A stretch of 64,000 nucleotides of DNA from an uncultured bacterium. Lineage in GTDB: Bacteria; Vulcanimicrobiota; Vulcanimicrobiia; Vulcanimicrobiales; Vulcanimicrobiaceae. Under the pieces are notes generated by a model. That model saw nothing but the letters and a program-made list of their open reading frames with translations, was not told where the DNA came from and ran no database searches. Position numbers and translations under genes: made by a program. Within the stretch, counting starts at the first letter, position 1; each line of letters begins with the position of its first letter. Below are positions 9,891 through 21,864 of the stretch, piece by piece. Where the stretch lies: NCBI GenBank assembly GCA_903829325.1, contig CAIKPM010000062.1, positions 42,679 to 106,678 of the forward strand. The letters are read 5' to 3'.

Positions 9891-11237
9891 TCACGTCACT
9901 ATCGGAAGCTCCGCATCGCGGAGCGCTTGTACTAAGGCAGTAAATTGCTCTTCAAAGATAAGGTAGCCTTTTACCGTGGATGCAGCCAGCGATAGCGACC
10001 AGCTCGTACCGGCACCATCAATCCGGGCATATAGCCGCGCTGGCAAGAAACCAAACGAAATGCACAAGCCTGCCAAAAGCACGAAAGCACCCACACCAAC
10101 CAATGGGATACCTGGATCAAAACGATATTGATACCCCGTGTATAAACGCGTTTGGAGTGGCCGAAGGACAAAGCCGCCCCCGACATCCGCGTCACGACCA
10201 AATGGAACGAGGACATCACCCAGCTTGGTCGCCCCGTCGTAAACCGTCAGGATGACTCCAGGGTTATTCGGCCTTGGATCGAGAGTCGGCAAGCCGTCCG
10301 ATCCAATTGTTCCAACGAATCGAGCGTATTGAATGGTGCGAGTTGTACCCGGCAGCACGAACGACGCGCCCTCTTGTACGGGTGCGGCCGCCAGCTTTGC
10401 CAAGACATGGCGCTCCTGAGTCACACGAAACTGGGTCGCAACGCCATAGGCCGCTTGATAGACCGCTACACCGTCGAGGTCGAGAGGATGATTGACCCGC
10501 AACGTGGCGCTCCGCAAGACACCGTCGTGCGCACGTACGTGCAACCGTGACACATAATCAATCGGCTGATAAACGATTCCGCCTTTGGTGACAATCGGCT
10601 CAATCTGGTAAAGAAAAGAATCGAGGTGCAAGGTCGCGCCCGTTTGCGGGATCGTCACCGTACTGCCCACCATCGTGGTGAGTTCACCGCTATAGCCGCG
10701 CGCCCAATACACGCATGTGCCTGCTGCAATCAGCACAAAACCAACATGGGCGACTAACACTCCACGCCGTGCCCAATTCGCCTTATCGGCAAACGTCCAC
10801 TCGACCGCATCCAGGGTGCGTAAGCGAATACTCCAGCCACGACTACGCAAAAATTCCTGTAAGCGCTCACGTAAGACCGCTTCTTCTCCGTGCCACGCGA
10901 TGCGGGCATTTAATGCCATTTTTTCAATCTGAACAGCACGCAACGGGGGCAAGCGCGCGGGAATAACTCGCCGAAACGTGCACACCGCAAGCGACACAAG
11001 AATAGCCGCGATCACACCAAGATACGCATTGCTATGATATATCGTATCCGCATGAAGGCGCAAAATACAGCGGGCCAATGTCGCCGGATACGTTGAAAAA
11101 TAATACGCTGGTTCGCGCCCCTGATCGATAATGACACCGATAAACGTCAGGACACCCCAAAACGCGAAAAGCGAGACCGCGAACAATACGTCAGAAAAAA
11201 GTCGAAGAAATTTTTCTCGCCAAACGAGCACGTTCAT
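9891..11237 (-). CDS. resB: Cytochrome c biogenesis protein ResB
   Basis: This 448-residue ResB/Ccs1-family protein has three N-terminal membrane helices (VLFAVSLFAFWGVLTFIGVI; YLGVIAAILVSLAVCTF; GVLVAHVGFVLIAAGTCVYW), a large extracytoplasmic domain (about 190-375) and a last membrane helix (LVGVGAFVLLAGLCISFGFL). It is the apocytochrome/haem partner of CcsA in System II. Its ATG overlaps the tatC stop (ATGA, 11234-11237) and ccsA follows after 4 bp, so all three are coupled. Confidence 0.93.
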   Translation of the reverse strand: MNVLVWREKFLRLFSDVLFAVSLFAFWGVLTFIGVIIDQGREPAYYFSTYPATLARCILRLHADTIYHSNAYLGVIAAILVSLAVCTFRRVIPARLPPLRAVQIEKMALNARIAWHGEEAVLRERLQEFLRSRGWSIRLRTLDAVEWTFADKANWARRGVLVAHVGFVLIAAGTCVYWARGYSGELTTMVGSTVTIPQTGATLHLDSFLYQIEPIVTKGGIVYQPIDYVSRLHVRAHDGVLRSATLRVNHPLDLDGVAVYQAAYGVATQFRVTQERHVLAKLAAAPVQEGASFVLPGTTRTIQYARFVGTIGSDGLPTLDPRPNNPGVILTVYDGATKLGDVLVPFGRDADVGGGFVLRPLQTRLYTGYQYRFDPGIPLVGVGAFVLLAGLCISFGFLPARLYARIDGAGTSWSLSLAASTVKGYLIFEEQFTALVQALRDAELPIVT

Positions 11238-11992
11238 TCCGTTTTGGTTCCCTCTTTACTCCAAGTTTTGCTCAGAACAGCAATAACGGCGATGCTCAAT
11301 TCATACAGCACATACATGGGCACAGCGAGCATTAACATCGTGAGCGGGGAACCGTCGGGTGCGGCAATGCCACCCACAATCAACATACCCATGAGTGCAT
11401 AACGACGCGCTCGCCGTAACCCCTCAACCTGAACCAAGCCAACCCGCGCACAAGCAAGCAGCACCACGGGCGTTTGAAAAATAACAGCAAACGCAAAAAA
11501 CAATATTAAAATCAGGTTGAGTGTAGGACCTATACCAAAAGTCGCCTCAGCAATTGCGCTCGTCATGTTCAATAACGCGCTCACGACCCGCGGTAAAATC
11601 AAGGCATGGCAAAACCAAATTCCGACCACAGCTAACAAGAACGTCGGAACCAAGTACGCATAAACCCGACGCCGTGTCTTTGGGTGTATTGCCGGTACGG
11701 CAAACATCCAGATCTGGTACAGAATAACCGGAAAGCTGAGGACGATGCCACCGAAAAGCGCGAAACGAAATTCCGCACCAATCACATCGGTCGGACCGAA
11801 CGCATGTAATGTTATCCCGGGAAAATACCAGGCGACCAAGGTATGGATAATCCACGGCGCTGGCCCAAACAGACCAAGTGCGCAGATGCCAACAGTAACC
11901 ACGCATACCAACAACCGCTGACGCAACTCGCGCAAGTGCTCAACTAACGTCATCTCGCCGGTATCCCAAACGATCTCGGCCAGTCGAGACAT
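11234..11992 (-). CDS. tatC: Sec-independent (Tat) translocase subunit TatC
   Basis: This 252-residue protein has six membrane helices and the TatC hallmarks: N-terminal MTLVEHLRELRQRLL, the FRFALFGGIVLSFPVILYQI segment, and the AVIFQTPVVLLACARVGLV block. TatC is the twin-arginine signal-peptide receptor of the Tat pathway, which exports folded, often cofactor-containing proteins. Its ATG shares one base with the tatA stop (TAATG). Clustering with quinone and cytochrome c genes fits a respiratory-chain module. Confidence 0.96.
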   Translation of the reverse strand: MSRLAEIVWDTGEMTLVEHLRELRQRLLVCVVTVGICALGLFGPAPWIIHTLVAWYFPGITLHAFGPTDVIGAEFRFALFGGIVLSFPVILYQIWMFAVPAIHPKTRRRVYAYLVPTFLLAVVGIWFCHALILPRVVSALLNMTSAIAEATFGIGPTLNLILILFFAFAVIFQTPVVLLACARVGLVQVEGLRRARRYALMGMLIVGGIAAPDGSPLTMLMLAVPMYVLYELSIAVIAVLSKTWSKEGTKTE

Positions 11993-12168
11993 TATTTTTC
12001 TGGCTGTCCTGGGTCAACCGGTGGCTTCTCGGGTGCCGCTTCTTCTTGCCCCCGCAAAAATTCTTTTTTCGCCAAGCCAGCGCTACGCGCCAGTTTCGGC
12101 AACTTATCGGCTCCGAAGAGCAGAACTGCTACTCCGACAATCGCCGCAACTTCCATCGTTCCGAGCAT
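11992..12168 (-). CDS. tatA: Tat translocase pore subunit TatA/TatE
   Basis: This is a 58-residue ORF with one N-terminal membrane helix (EVAAIVGVAVLLFGADKLP), the FGxxKLP hinge, a short amphipathic helix (KLARSAGLAKKEFLRG) and an acidic/proline-rich tail. That is the TatA/E pattern. TatA oligomers form the protein-conducting element of the Tat pathway. It begins 6 bp after the polyprenyl synthase stop and overlaps tatC by one base. It is at the short end for TatA. No separate tatB is seen, which is usual in lineages with minimal TatAC. Confidence 0.9.
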   Translation of the reverse strand: MLGTMEVAAIVGVAVLLFGADKLPKLARSAGLAKKEFLRGQEEAAPEKPPVDPGQPEK

Positions 12169-12174
12169 ACAAGA

Positions 12175-13119
12175 CTACCTTTCCAAACTTTCAACTAAAT
12201 CGATAAACGGTTGACGCTGGGCCGGATCCAACGGCTGCAAGGCCTCCACAGCTTCACCTAATGTGGCCCGCACCAGGGCACGACTCTCGGCAAGCGCAGA
12301 TCCATCCAAGACATTTTTGATTGCCTGCTCGCGAGCACTCGCATCCCCAGCATAATAAGCCAGCAGCGCTTCTTTGGTTGCAATCTCAGGATCTGACAGA
12401 GCATAGATCACAGGCAACGTCACTTTGTGTTCCCAGATATCGTGACCGACTGGCTTGCCAAGCTCGGTTTGATTCCCAACAAAATCGAGTAAATCATCAT
12501 ACATCTGAAATGCCATGCCAAACAGTTCAGCAAAACGCGTCAACGCAGCAATCTCTTCTGGATTTCCCCCACCCATGATGGCACCACATCGAGCTGCCGC
12601 AACAAAAAGCGATGCGGTTTTCTTGGTAATAATCTCGCGATAACCCATTATATCTAGGGTGATATTATCCAGCGAGCGTAACTGCAGCACTTCCCCGTCA
12701 CAAATATCCGCTAAGGTGGCAGAGAGAATATGCGGGATCGGTGCAGGATAGGCCGATGTGACATTTTTAAAAATCCAAGCAAAGAGATAATCACCCGCAA
12801 GGACACTGATGCGATTACCAAAATCGACGGCAGTTGCATTGACGCCACGGCGTTGATCGGCCTGGTCCACAACGTCGTCGTGAATCAATGTTGCCACATG
12901 AATAAGCTCAATATAGGCAGCGAGCTCCAGATGAGCTTCAACATCAGCACCAACCGCCTGAGCGGCCAATAACGTCAATCTTGGCCGCAAACGCTTGCCA
13001 CCAGCTGCAAGCATGCGACGAATTGCTTCAGTGATCAATGCATTATCTGTCGCAAACGAGGCACGAAAAAAATCGTCGATCCTCGTGCGTAAATCTACCT
13101 GATTGGGCGCAGTGCTCAT
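12175..13119 (-). CDS. Polyprenyl diphosphate synthase, long-chain (quinone side chain)
   Basis: This 314-residue trans-isoprenyl diphosphate synthase has both aspartate-rich motifs (DDVVD at 81-85; DDLLD at 208-212) and the GKRLRP substrate motif near 41. It condenses isopentenyl units onto an allylic primer to build the C35-C50 chain of a quinone. It overlaps the menG stop by 4 bp, so the likely product is the menaquinone tail (heptaprenyl/octaprenyl synthase type). Chain length cannot be read from the sequence by eye. Confidence 0.93.
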   Translation of the reverse strand: MSTAPNQVDLRTRIDDFFRASFATDNALITEAIRRMLAAGGKRLRPRLTLLAAQAVGADVEAHLELAAYIELIHVATLIHDDVVDQADQRRGVNATAVDFGNRISVLAGDYLFAWIFKNVTSAYPAPIPHILSATLADICDGEVLQLRSLDNITLDIMGYREIITKKTASLFVAAARCGAIMGGGNPEEIAALTRFAELFGMAFQMYDDLLDFVGNQTELGKPVGHDIWEHKVTLPVIYALSDPEIATKEALLAYYAGDASAREQAIKNVLDGSALAESRALVRATLGEAVEALQPLDPAQRQPFIDLVESLER

Positions 13120-13814
13120 GGTGCCGCGCCAACGTGTAAGGCGATAGCCCCGCCGGCTAATGCGATCGAGCGCACCTCAATAAAGCCTGCAGCGCGAAAA
13201 CGGTCAGCCAACTCGTGGGTCGGGGGAAAATTGGTCAGTGAACTCGGCAAATATCGATAAGCAGCCTTTGCCCCTCCAAACAGCCCACCAAGCAAAGGAA
13301 CCAATCCATAAAAATACGCCCGGAACATCGCGCGAAAGAATGGATTTGGCGCCTGAGAAACATCCAAGTTGACAAAACGCCGACCCGGGTGCAACACGCG
13401 TTTTACTTCACGCAAGCAACCGTCTAAATCAACAACATTGCGCATTGAAAAGCCCATAATCGCACCATCGAAGGAATCGTCGGGGTAAGGCAAGGCTAAC
13501 ACATCGCCCTCGACAAAGCTGATCTGCTGGGCATTCGCGATCGCCAAAGCACGCCGTCGAGCGCCCTCGAGCATGGGCGTACAAAAATCCAACCCAACAA
13601 TCTGCGTGGTTGGATCCCGTTTCAAGAGTTGAAAGCTGACGTCACCGGTACCGCAACATAAATCGATCACCGACGACTTTGGCCCCAAAGCCAATTCACG
13701 GACAGCGCGCCTGCGCCACTGTTCATCGATGCCAGCCGTGAGCAAACGATTGACAAAATCATAACGTGGTGCGACCGATGCGAACATCTCTCGCACATAA
13801 AGTGCTTTATCCAT
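13116..13814 (-). CDS. menG: Demethylmenaquinone / 2-polyprenyl-benzoquinol methyltransferase MenG/UbiE
   Basis: This 232-residue class I SAM methyltransferase has the MenG/UbiE signatures: N-terminal VREMFASVAPRYDFVNRLLT, motif I VIDLCCGTGDVSF, and MGFSMRNVVDLDGCLREVKR. It performs the last C-methylation of menaquinone (or the C-methylation of ubiquinone). It is the first gene of the operon menG, polyprenyl synthase, tatA, tatC, resB, ccsA. The 81-bp gap to the divergent GT87 gene must hold promoters for both directions, but I see no convincing -35/-10 pair there. Confidence 0.94.
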   Translation of the reverse strand: MDKALYVREMFASVAPRYDFVNRLLTAGIDEQWRRRAVRELALGPKSSVIDLCCGTGDVSFQLLKRDPTTQIVGLDFCTPMLEGARRRALAIANAQQISFVEGDVLALPYPDDSFDGAIMGFSMRNVVDLDGCLREVKRVLHPGRRFVNLDVSQAPNPFFRAMFRAYFYGLVPLLGGLFGGAKAAYRYLPSSLTNFPPTHELADRFRAAGFIEVRSIALAGGAIALHVGAAP

Positions 13815-13895
13815 AGCGTACCATAGCCACTTCGCTCTTCAGAGGAACGAGTACTTCACCTCAAGATTGAAAGCACTCTCGGCGATACTCTCTCT

Positions 13896-15089
13896 ATGCA
13901 GGAGCAAAACCCTAACCACCCACGCCCTCTCCTTGGCGCTGAAGCGTTCTCAGGCTCGGGCGACCCACGCCGCTTCATCGTCAATCTGATCGGCATACTG
14001 GGCTTCGTCGCGATAGTACTCGCTAGCCATTCACAGCACTACTCAGATTTTTCGGTATTCTTTACCGCAGGCAACCTCGTAGGCAGCCGTGTGATCGAAC
14101 ACCTAGCCACCGTGAGAGCCTGGCAGATGAACCACCACCTCCTCCATGGAGCGTTTGTGTACCCGTTCGGTTTCGCATGGCTCTATGCGGGGTGCAAGCT
14201 CCTACCCATTCGCCTGGCAGATGTCATCATGATCGCGGTGAACATCGTGCTAGCAGCACTCCTTTCACAACTCCTAGCACGCCGCTTTCAGCTCCAACCC
14301 GCTCTTGCGCTCTTGCTCACGTTTGCCTGGACGCCAGTCATTATCACCATCATCTACGGCCAGACGAGCATCCTTGCACTGCTCGTGGTCCTCGCGGCAT
14401 GGCATGCGCTCAGACACAACAATGATTTTTTGGCAGGGGTAGCCATCGGCTTCCTCTTCTATAAGCCTACCTATGCGTTGCCATTTTTTGCCTGGAGTTG
14501 CGTGAATCAACGCTGGAAAATCAGCTTGGGCGCGGTGCTCTGGCTTCCAATCTGGTACCTCTTAGGGATCAGCGCAACCGCAGGGGACATACGCTGGCCG
14601 CTCGCTTGGATACAAAATCTCGCGGGATATCATGCCAGCGATACCCACTATAACCAGGCGGCTTTCGTAGGCCTACCCGGCATTCTCGAACATATGGGTT
14701 TACCGCTTTTTGTCGTGCTGCCGTTGGTCACAACGCTGTTCACCATCCTTATAGTGCGCACGCGGGCGCAGCCAATCGAGCAGACCTTCATGCTTACGAG
14801 CGCATTGATTCCCGCGCTCACGCCACACGCGTTAGGCTATGACGCGACGCTCACCCTGCCAGCGTTGCTGACTGCATGCCTGAGCACTCGCACCTTGCCG
14901 CCACGCTCATTTTTCCTCGCCTACGCAATCGGACTCGGGTGGATTTTTTCGAACGTTATCGGCTTTGATATGCTGTCTATTCCGATCTTTTTTACTCCCT
15001 TTGCACTCATGCGACCACAAGGAAGTCTCCCAGCAAGCAGTGTCGAACGGGCGATCTCAAAGGGAGGACTCCATGCCGAACATCTTTGA
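13896..15089 (+). CDS. GT87-like polyprenyl-phosphate-dependent glycosyltransferase (mannosyltransferase-like)
   Basis: This 397-residue protein has about ten membrane helices and the GT87/DUF2029 pattern: an N-terminal helix followed by a loop with SDFSVFFTAGNLVGSRVIE, and later FLAGVAIGFLFYKPTYALPF. The acidic residue in the first outer loop and the K/P-rich helix are typical of GT-C lipid-linked sugar transferases such as alpha-mannosyltransferases. It probably transfers a sugar from polyprenyl phosphate to a surface glycan or glycolipid outside the membrane. The next gene starts 17 bp before its stop, so they form an operon. Confidence 0.75.
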   Translation: MQEQNPNHPRPLLGAEAFSGSGDPRRFIVNLIGILGFVAIVLASHSQHYSDFSVFFTAGNLVGSRVIEHLATVRAWQMNHHLLHGAFVYPFGFAWLYAGCKLLPIRLADVIMIAVNIVLAALLSQLLARRFQLQPALALLLTFAWTPVIITIIYGQTSILALLVVLAAWHALRHNNDFLAGVAIGFLFYKPTYALPFFAWSCVNQRWKISLGAVLWLPIWYLLGISATAGDIRWPLAWIQNLAGYHASDTHYNQAAFVGLPGILEHMGLPLFVVLPLVTTLFTILIVRTRAQPIEQTFMLTSALIPALTPHALGYDATLTLPALLTACLSTRTLPPRSFFLAYAIGLGWIFSNVIGFDMLSIPIFFTPFALMRPQGSLPASSVERAISKGGLHAEHL

Positions 15090-15939
15090 ACAATCGCTCC
15101 TCAACGAAACCGAACGTCGCAACGCGATGTTTGCTGGTGACATTTTTCGCGAGCATCCCACACGAGCATGGAGCGCGCTCGCTGACTTTGCCCGAGCACG
15201 CATCGCCCAGCATTTTGGCAACCTCGACCCGCGCCGGGCGCAGCATGAACTCAGCGTCGAATCCTTTGTACAGCTGGTTGCCGGACTCAAAACCGATTTC
15301 ACCAACCATCCAGAAACAAAACAACTGGTACGCGCAGTGCTCACCGAGACTGGACACGACGTCCCGTCGACCGTCTTCGACGTACCACGTCTGCGCGTTG
15401 TGACTTCGGATGGCTATCTCAGTGCTGGCGTTGGTTACGCGTATAAAACTCACCGCGACACCTGGTACGCAGCACCAAGCTGCCAAGTGAATTGGTGGGC
15501 TTCTCTGTATGATCTTGAACCAAGCCAATCTTTGACGTTCTACCCAGCATTTTTCACACGTCCGTGTGCAAATACCTCAGCCGAATTTGATTACGATGAT
15601 TGGCAACGCAACGGCCGTACGTCCGCCGTCCGCCAAATCAGCAAAGACACCCGGCAACATCCTCTCCCGCTCGTAGACCTACCCGAAGCAGAAGCGATTC
15701 GTCTTGTCATGCCTGCCGACCACTACGTGCAATTTTCTGCCGCACAACTCCATCGCACCACGCCTAACAGCTCAGGATTGACCCGCTTCTCTATTGATTT
15801 CCGCACCATCAATCTTCAAGACTACGAACTGCAGCGCGGGGCACCTAATGCAGATAATGCTTCTCGCGGCTCAACGATCAGCGATTTTTTACGGGCAACC
15901 GACTTCTCACCACTGATGCCGCAGCTTTCATCGGTATAA
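15073..15939 (+). CDS. 2-oxoglutarate/Fe(II)-dependent oxygenase-like protein
   Basis: A longer frame exists, but ATG at 15073 has a perfect GGGAGG five bases upstream and gives 288 residues. A facial-triad candidate is visible: H127-R-D129 (THRDTWYAAP) and H227 (AAQLHRTTPN), with R238 (TRFSIDFRT) placed to bind 2-oxoglutarate. Tryptophan- and tyrosine-rich strands (NWWASLYDLEPSQSLTFYP) fill the double-stranded beta-helix core. This resembles phytanoyl-CoA-dioxygenase-type oxygenases; the substrate is unknown. Position between a GT87-like enzyme and a sugar-O-methyltransferase-like gene suggests modification of a glycan or secondary metabolite. Confidence 0.65.
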   Translation: MPNIFEQSLLNETERRNAMFAGDIFREHPTRAWSALADFARARIAQHFGNLDPRRAQHELSVESFVQLVAGLKTDFTNHPETKQLVRAVLTETGHDVPSTVFDVPRLRVVTSDGYLSAGVGYAYKTHRDTWYAAPSCQVNWWASLYDLEPSQSLTFYPAFFTRPCANTSAEFDYDDWQRNGRTSAVRQISKDTRQHPLPLVDLPEAEAIRLVMPADHYVQFSAAQLHRTTPNSSGLTRFSIDFRTINLQDYELQRGAPNADNASRGSTISDFLRATDFSPLMPQLSSV

Positions 15940-15942
15940 CGA

Positions 15943-16728
15943 GTGGAATTCGATCCGGCCGCCAGCACCCATGATCCGCGTACACAAAGCTCTTTTGATG
16001 TAGAACATCGGATCAAACGCAATCAGCAATACGCTCAAAGCCCCGGTTCTTGGATGCTGAAACTCGAGAGTTTCGCCAAATATGTTCCCCGACAAAGCCT
16101 GGCGAGATTTCTCGCCAGGTATGAAATGTTCAAATTGATCGAAAATGTTCAGGGGTCGATCGTTGAATGCGGAGTGCAATATGGCGGCGGCCTGATGTCC
16201 TTTGCCAATATCAGTACGATTTGTGAGCCGTATAATTTTCAACGGCGCATCATTGGCTTTGACACCTTTACAGGCTTCCCTGAAGTCAGCGAGACCGACC
16301 TCGCTGGGGACCCACAACGCAAATCAGAGCATCTAAAAGTTGGCGGGTTCGCCGCTCCCGAGGCGCGTGAGGATCTAGACAAATGGATTGAGCTCTACGA
16401 TGAAAACCGTTACCTCAATCATTTCCCCAAAGTCGAGCTAGTCGTCGGCGACTTTCTGCAAACCTGTGGACCATTCATAGCCGAAAACGCTCACCTCGTT
16501 GTCAGCTGCCTCTACTTGGACTTTGACCTCTACGCACCGACAAAACTCGCTCTAGAAACATTTCTACCGCGTATCCCACGCGGCGGCTTGATCGTCTTCG
16601 ACGAGCTCAATGAGGCTGTTTTTCCGGGCGAAACCGTTGCCGCGCTTGAGCTCGACCTGATCCGCACATTAAAAATCCGTCGTTTTCCCTTTGAGCCCCG
16701 TATGGCATACGCGATCGTCGGCGAGTAA
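15943..16728 (+). CDS. TylF/MycF-family SAM-dependent O-methyltransferase
   Basis: This 261-residue protein of the macrocin-O-methyltransferase (TylF/MycF) family contains the SAM loop with VECGVQYGGGLMSFANIS, GFDTFTGFPEV, and the metal-binding aspartates in CLYLDFDLYAPTKLALE followed by GGLIVFDELNE. Family members methylate sugar hydroxyls on macrolides or surface glycans using Mg2+. The start is a GTG 4 bp after the oxygenase stop, with no clear Shine-Dalgarno, so translation is probably coupled. The acceptor is unknown. Confidence 0.85.
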   Translation: MEFDPAASTHDPRTQSSFDVEHRIKRNQQYAQSPGSWMLKLESFAKYVPRQSLARFLARYEMFKLIENVQGSIVECGVQYGGGLMSFANISTICEPYNFQRRIIGFDTFTGFPEVSETDLAGDPQRKSEHLKVGGFAAPEAREDLDKWIELYDENRYLNHFPKVELVVGDFLQTCGPFIAENAHLVVSCLYLDFDLYAPTKLALETFLPRIPRGGLIVFDELNEAVFPGETVAALELDLIRTLKIRRFPFEPRMAYAIVGE

Positions 16729-17617
16729 GCAAAAATATCGAACTGCCCTTGCTGGCTGTCCTCACGAGCGTGATCAGCCTGTATGGGTGTCACGCTTTCA
16801 TCGTATCAAGCATTTACCGCAGCACTGAGCACTGCTCACTCGGTTCGGCTCACCGCGTATACGTTGGGAAGCGGCGAGACAGAGCGTGCTCTGATTGCGG
16901 CCGCAGCTCATGGGGCAGAGGTTCGTGTCTCCTTACCCCAACAGGTTTACGACGATCCTAGCGGCGGTATCGCCAAGCATAACGCGAACGAAATTGCCAT
17001 CCTAAACAGCCACGGCATACAAGCACAATTAATCGATAACACCGCGATGCATCTCAAAGCGGCGGTCATCGATGGCAGCGCTTTTTATGATGATAGGAAC
17101 TGGTGTAATGGGGACGATCTTATCGTCGATTCTACCAATCCCCAAGACATCGTCGCGACCACAAACGCTCTTGCTGGCGGACCTGCCTCAGTCAGCACCG
17201 ATGAGATCGCCCTTACCAAAGGAGCTGCGATCGCCCAAGAAGCGCAACTTCTGACAACGCTTACCGGGCCAATCATGCTCGAGACCGAAAATCTCAGCAC
17301 CTCATACCTCACCACTCTCCTACGTGAACTCGCCGCTCACACTCCCATGCGCATTCTCGTCAAAACGAACGCCCAGCAACCCACACCGCGACTGGCAAAG
17401 CTTCTTGCTGCGCTGCAAGCGAACGGCGCAGTGATCCACACAACCAACGAAAACGATAAATTCTGCTTAGTCGGCGATCAAGCGTGGATTGGATCCGCCA
17501 ATGCGTCGGGCGGCGATCCAAACATGAGCGATTGGGGTGCCCGCATCACCGACCCTGGCAGTATCGCTCAGATCAGAAGTCGCTTCGAAAAAGCCTGGAT
17601 TCATAGTCGCCCAACGG

Positions 17618-20398
<2,781 letters not shown>

Positions 20399-20462
20399 AG
20401 CAAGACCGTGTTTACGGCTTCTGGCTCAACTGAGCCTCTTCGCAATTCTTTGGAGGCTAGCA

Positions 20463-21224
20463 ATGCTTGATGTCGCCGCGGTGCGCGCGCTGCTGGGCGG
20501 GACCCGCTTTCACGACGTTCACCTCGTAGCACAAACAAGCAGTACAAATGATGACGTGTTACCCCTCCTTGCCCGCGCAGATCCCACCCCGCACACGATT
20601 GTCGCTGAACATCAAACTCAAGGCCGAGGACGCAAAAACCGCCACTGGCTTTCGGAACCAGGGAAAAGCCTACTCTGGACGACGACGCTCCCCCCCGTCC
20701 CAGTCACGTCGCTCTGGGCGATTCCCTTCTGGGTCGCGCTGCGTGTCGCTGAAGGCATCACCGAAGCAACAAGTATTGCCGTCGCGCTCCAATGGCCTAA
20801 TGATATTTTACTCGACGGACGTAAACTCGCTGGCATTCTCTGCGTCTCGCGCGTTCATGACGCCGAGGCCGTCGTCGGCTGCGGGGTTGGACTGAATTTT
20901 AGCCGCCCAGAAAAAAACTTCGATCTAGAACAACCAGCCGCATTCCTCTATGATTACGCGCAGACGACCCGCGAACAAGTTCTCGCGTGTATCTTGCACA
21001 GTTTCCATCAAGAATTTGAAATGCTCTTTACGCCTACAGATGTGGCGCGTGCATGGGAACAGCGCGCCCGGCTAGCGGGCACGACGTATCGCATTCTCCT
21101 CGACGGCACATCACAGCCGTTTACTGCGACCGCCAAAAGCCTCGACCCGCAAGGAAGCCTCGTTGTGTATGAGGGCGATCAGGAACGCACGATCCATCTT
21201 GGCGACGCGCGGATCATCCGCTAA
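20463..21224 (+). CDS. birA: Biotin--[acetyl-CoA-carboxylase] ligase (BirA, catalytic form)
   Basis: This 253-residue biotin protein ligase activates biotin to biotinyl-AMP and attaches it to the biotin carboxyl carrier protein. It shows TSSTNDDV, the glycine-rich loop QGRGRKNRHWLSEPGKSLLW, WPNDILLDGRKLAGILC and a C-terminal SH3-like domain. It lacks the N-terminal winged helix of E. coli BirA, so it is probably only an enzyme and not a repressor. A strong GGAGG stands 7-8 bases before the ATG. Confidence 0.95.
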   Translation: MLDVAAVRALLGGTRFHDVHLVAQTSSTNDDVLPLLARADPTPHTIVAEHQTQGRGRKNRHWLSEPGKSLLWTTTLPPVPVTSLWAIPFWVALRVAEGITEATSIAVALQWPNDILLDGRKLAGILCVSRVHDAEAVVGCGVGLNFSRPEKNFDLEQPAAFLYDYAQTTREQVLACILHSFHQEFEMLFTPTDVARAWEQRARLAGTTYRILLDGTSQPFTATAKSLDPQGSLVVYEGDQERTIHLGDARIIR

Positions 21225-21236
21225 GGGAACGCTGAG

Positions 21237-21773
21237 CTAAGACGATTGCTGACGGGCCCGATTACGGCGTTCGCAGGACTCACAAAGATGAGAATCATGC
21301 GCATCGATGTCAAAAACGGTCGTTGCTACGGCCATAACACAGCGGTCGCTGTGGCAAGGATTGAGCCCAAAGAAACGCCCAACCGCATGAGTAGCTTGTT
21401 TCAGACTACGCTGGAAAAGAAGGTTCGCGGCATCCTGTGAGTCGGTCTCGGCGTGTAAGCGAGCGAATGAAAGCAACGCAACACGCTTATCGTCGCTCAC
21501 CCCGGAAAAAACGAAGCGCTCTGAAGTTCGATAGAGATCAAAATCGGTGACACCGAGAATCACATCATCGGTGTAAGGATGCGCCGTCAGCACCCGTGCC
21601 GCCAGGGTGTTAAAAAAGAATTGATCACGTTCACGATTTAAAGCGGTCGCAGGAACGGACAAGGCGTGTTCAACGACCGCCTCTAAAAGGAAACGCTCTT
21701 CCAAACAAAGCCCCAAACGTTGCAAGAACGACTGATCGAGGCGATTGACCGGCACAATACGCAAACGAGACAC
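21237..21773 (-). CDS. Archaemetzincin-like protein with degenerate catalytic site
   Basis: This 178-residue protein (GTG at 21773) matches the peptidase M54 family throughout: RLRIVPVNRL, RERDQFFFNTLAARVL and GVTDFDLYRTSERFVF. The family signature is HExxHxxGxxHC(x4)CxM(about 17)CxxC. Here the first histidine (H129) and all four structural cysteines (C140, C145, C164, C167) remain. The catalytic Glu is Ala130, the second zinc histidine is Arg133 and the third is Pro139. The structural zinc site is therefore kept while peptidase activity should be lost. The longest frame starts at 21899 and would overlap acpS; the chosen start gives the usual length. It is divergent from acpS-nnrD. Confidence 0.8.
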   Translation of the reverse strand: MSRLRIVPVNRLDQSFLQRLGLCLEERFLLEAVVEHALSVPATALNRERDQFFFNTLAARVLTAHPYTDDVILGVTDFDLYRTSERFVFSGVSDDKRVALLSFARLHAETDSQDAANLLFQRSLKQATHAVGRFFGLNPCHSDRCVMAVATTVFDIDAHDSHLCESCERRNRARQQSS

Positions 21774-21864
21774 CGGCTCTGTCTTCTCTTGCCAACGGAA
21801 GCCCTCCTCGCCGCTTGCTCGCTTGCTTGCTGAGCGAGAAACAGCACAACAAAGGAACCGCAGC

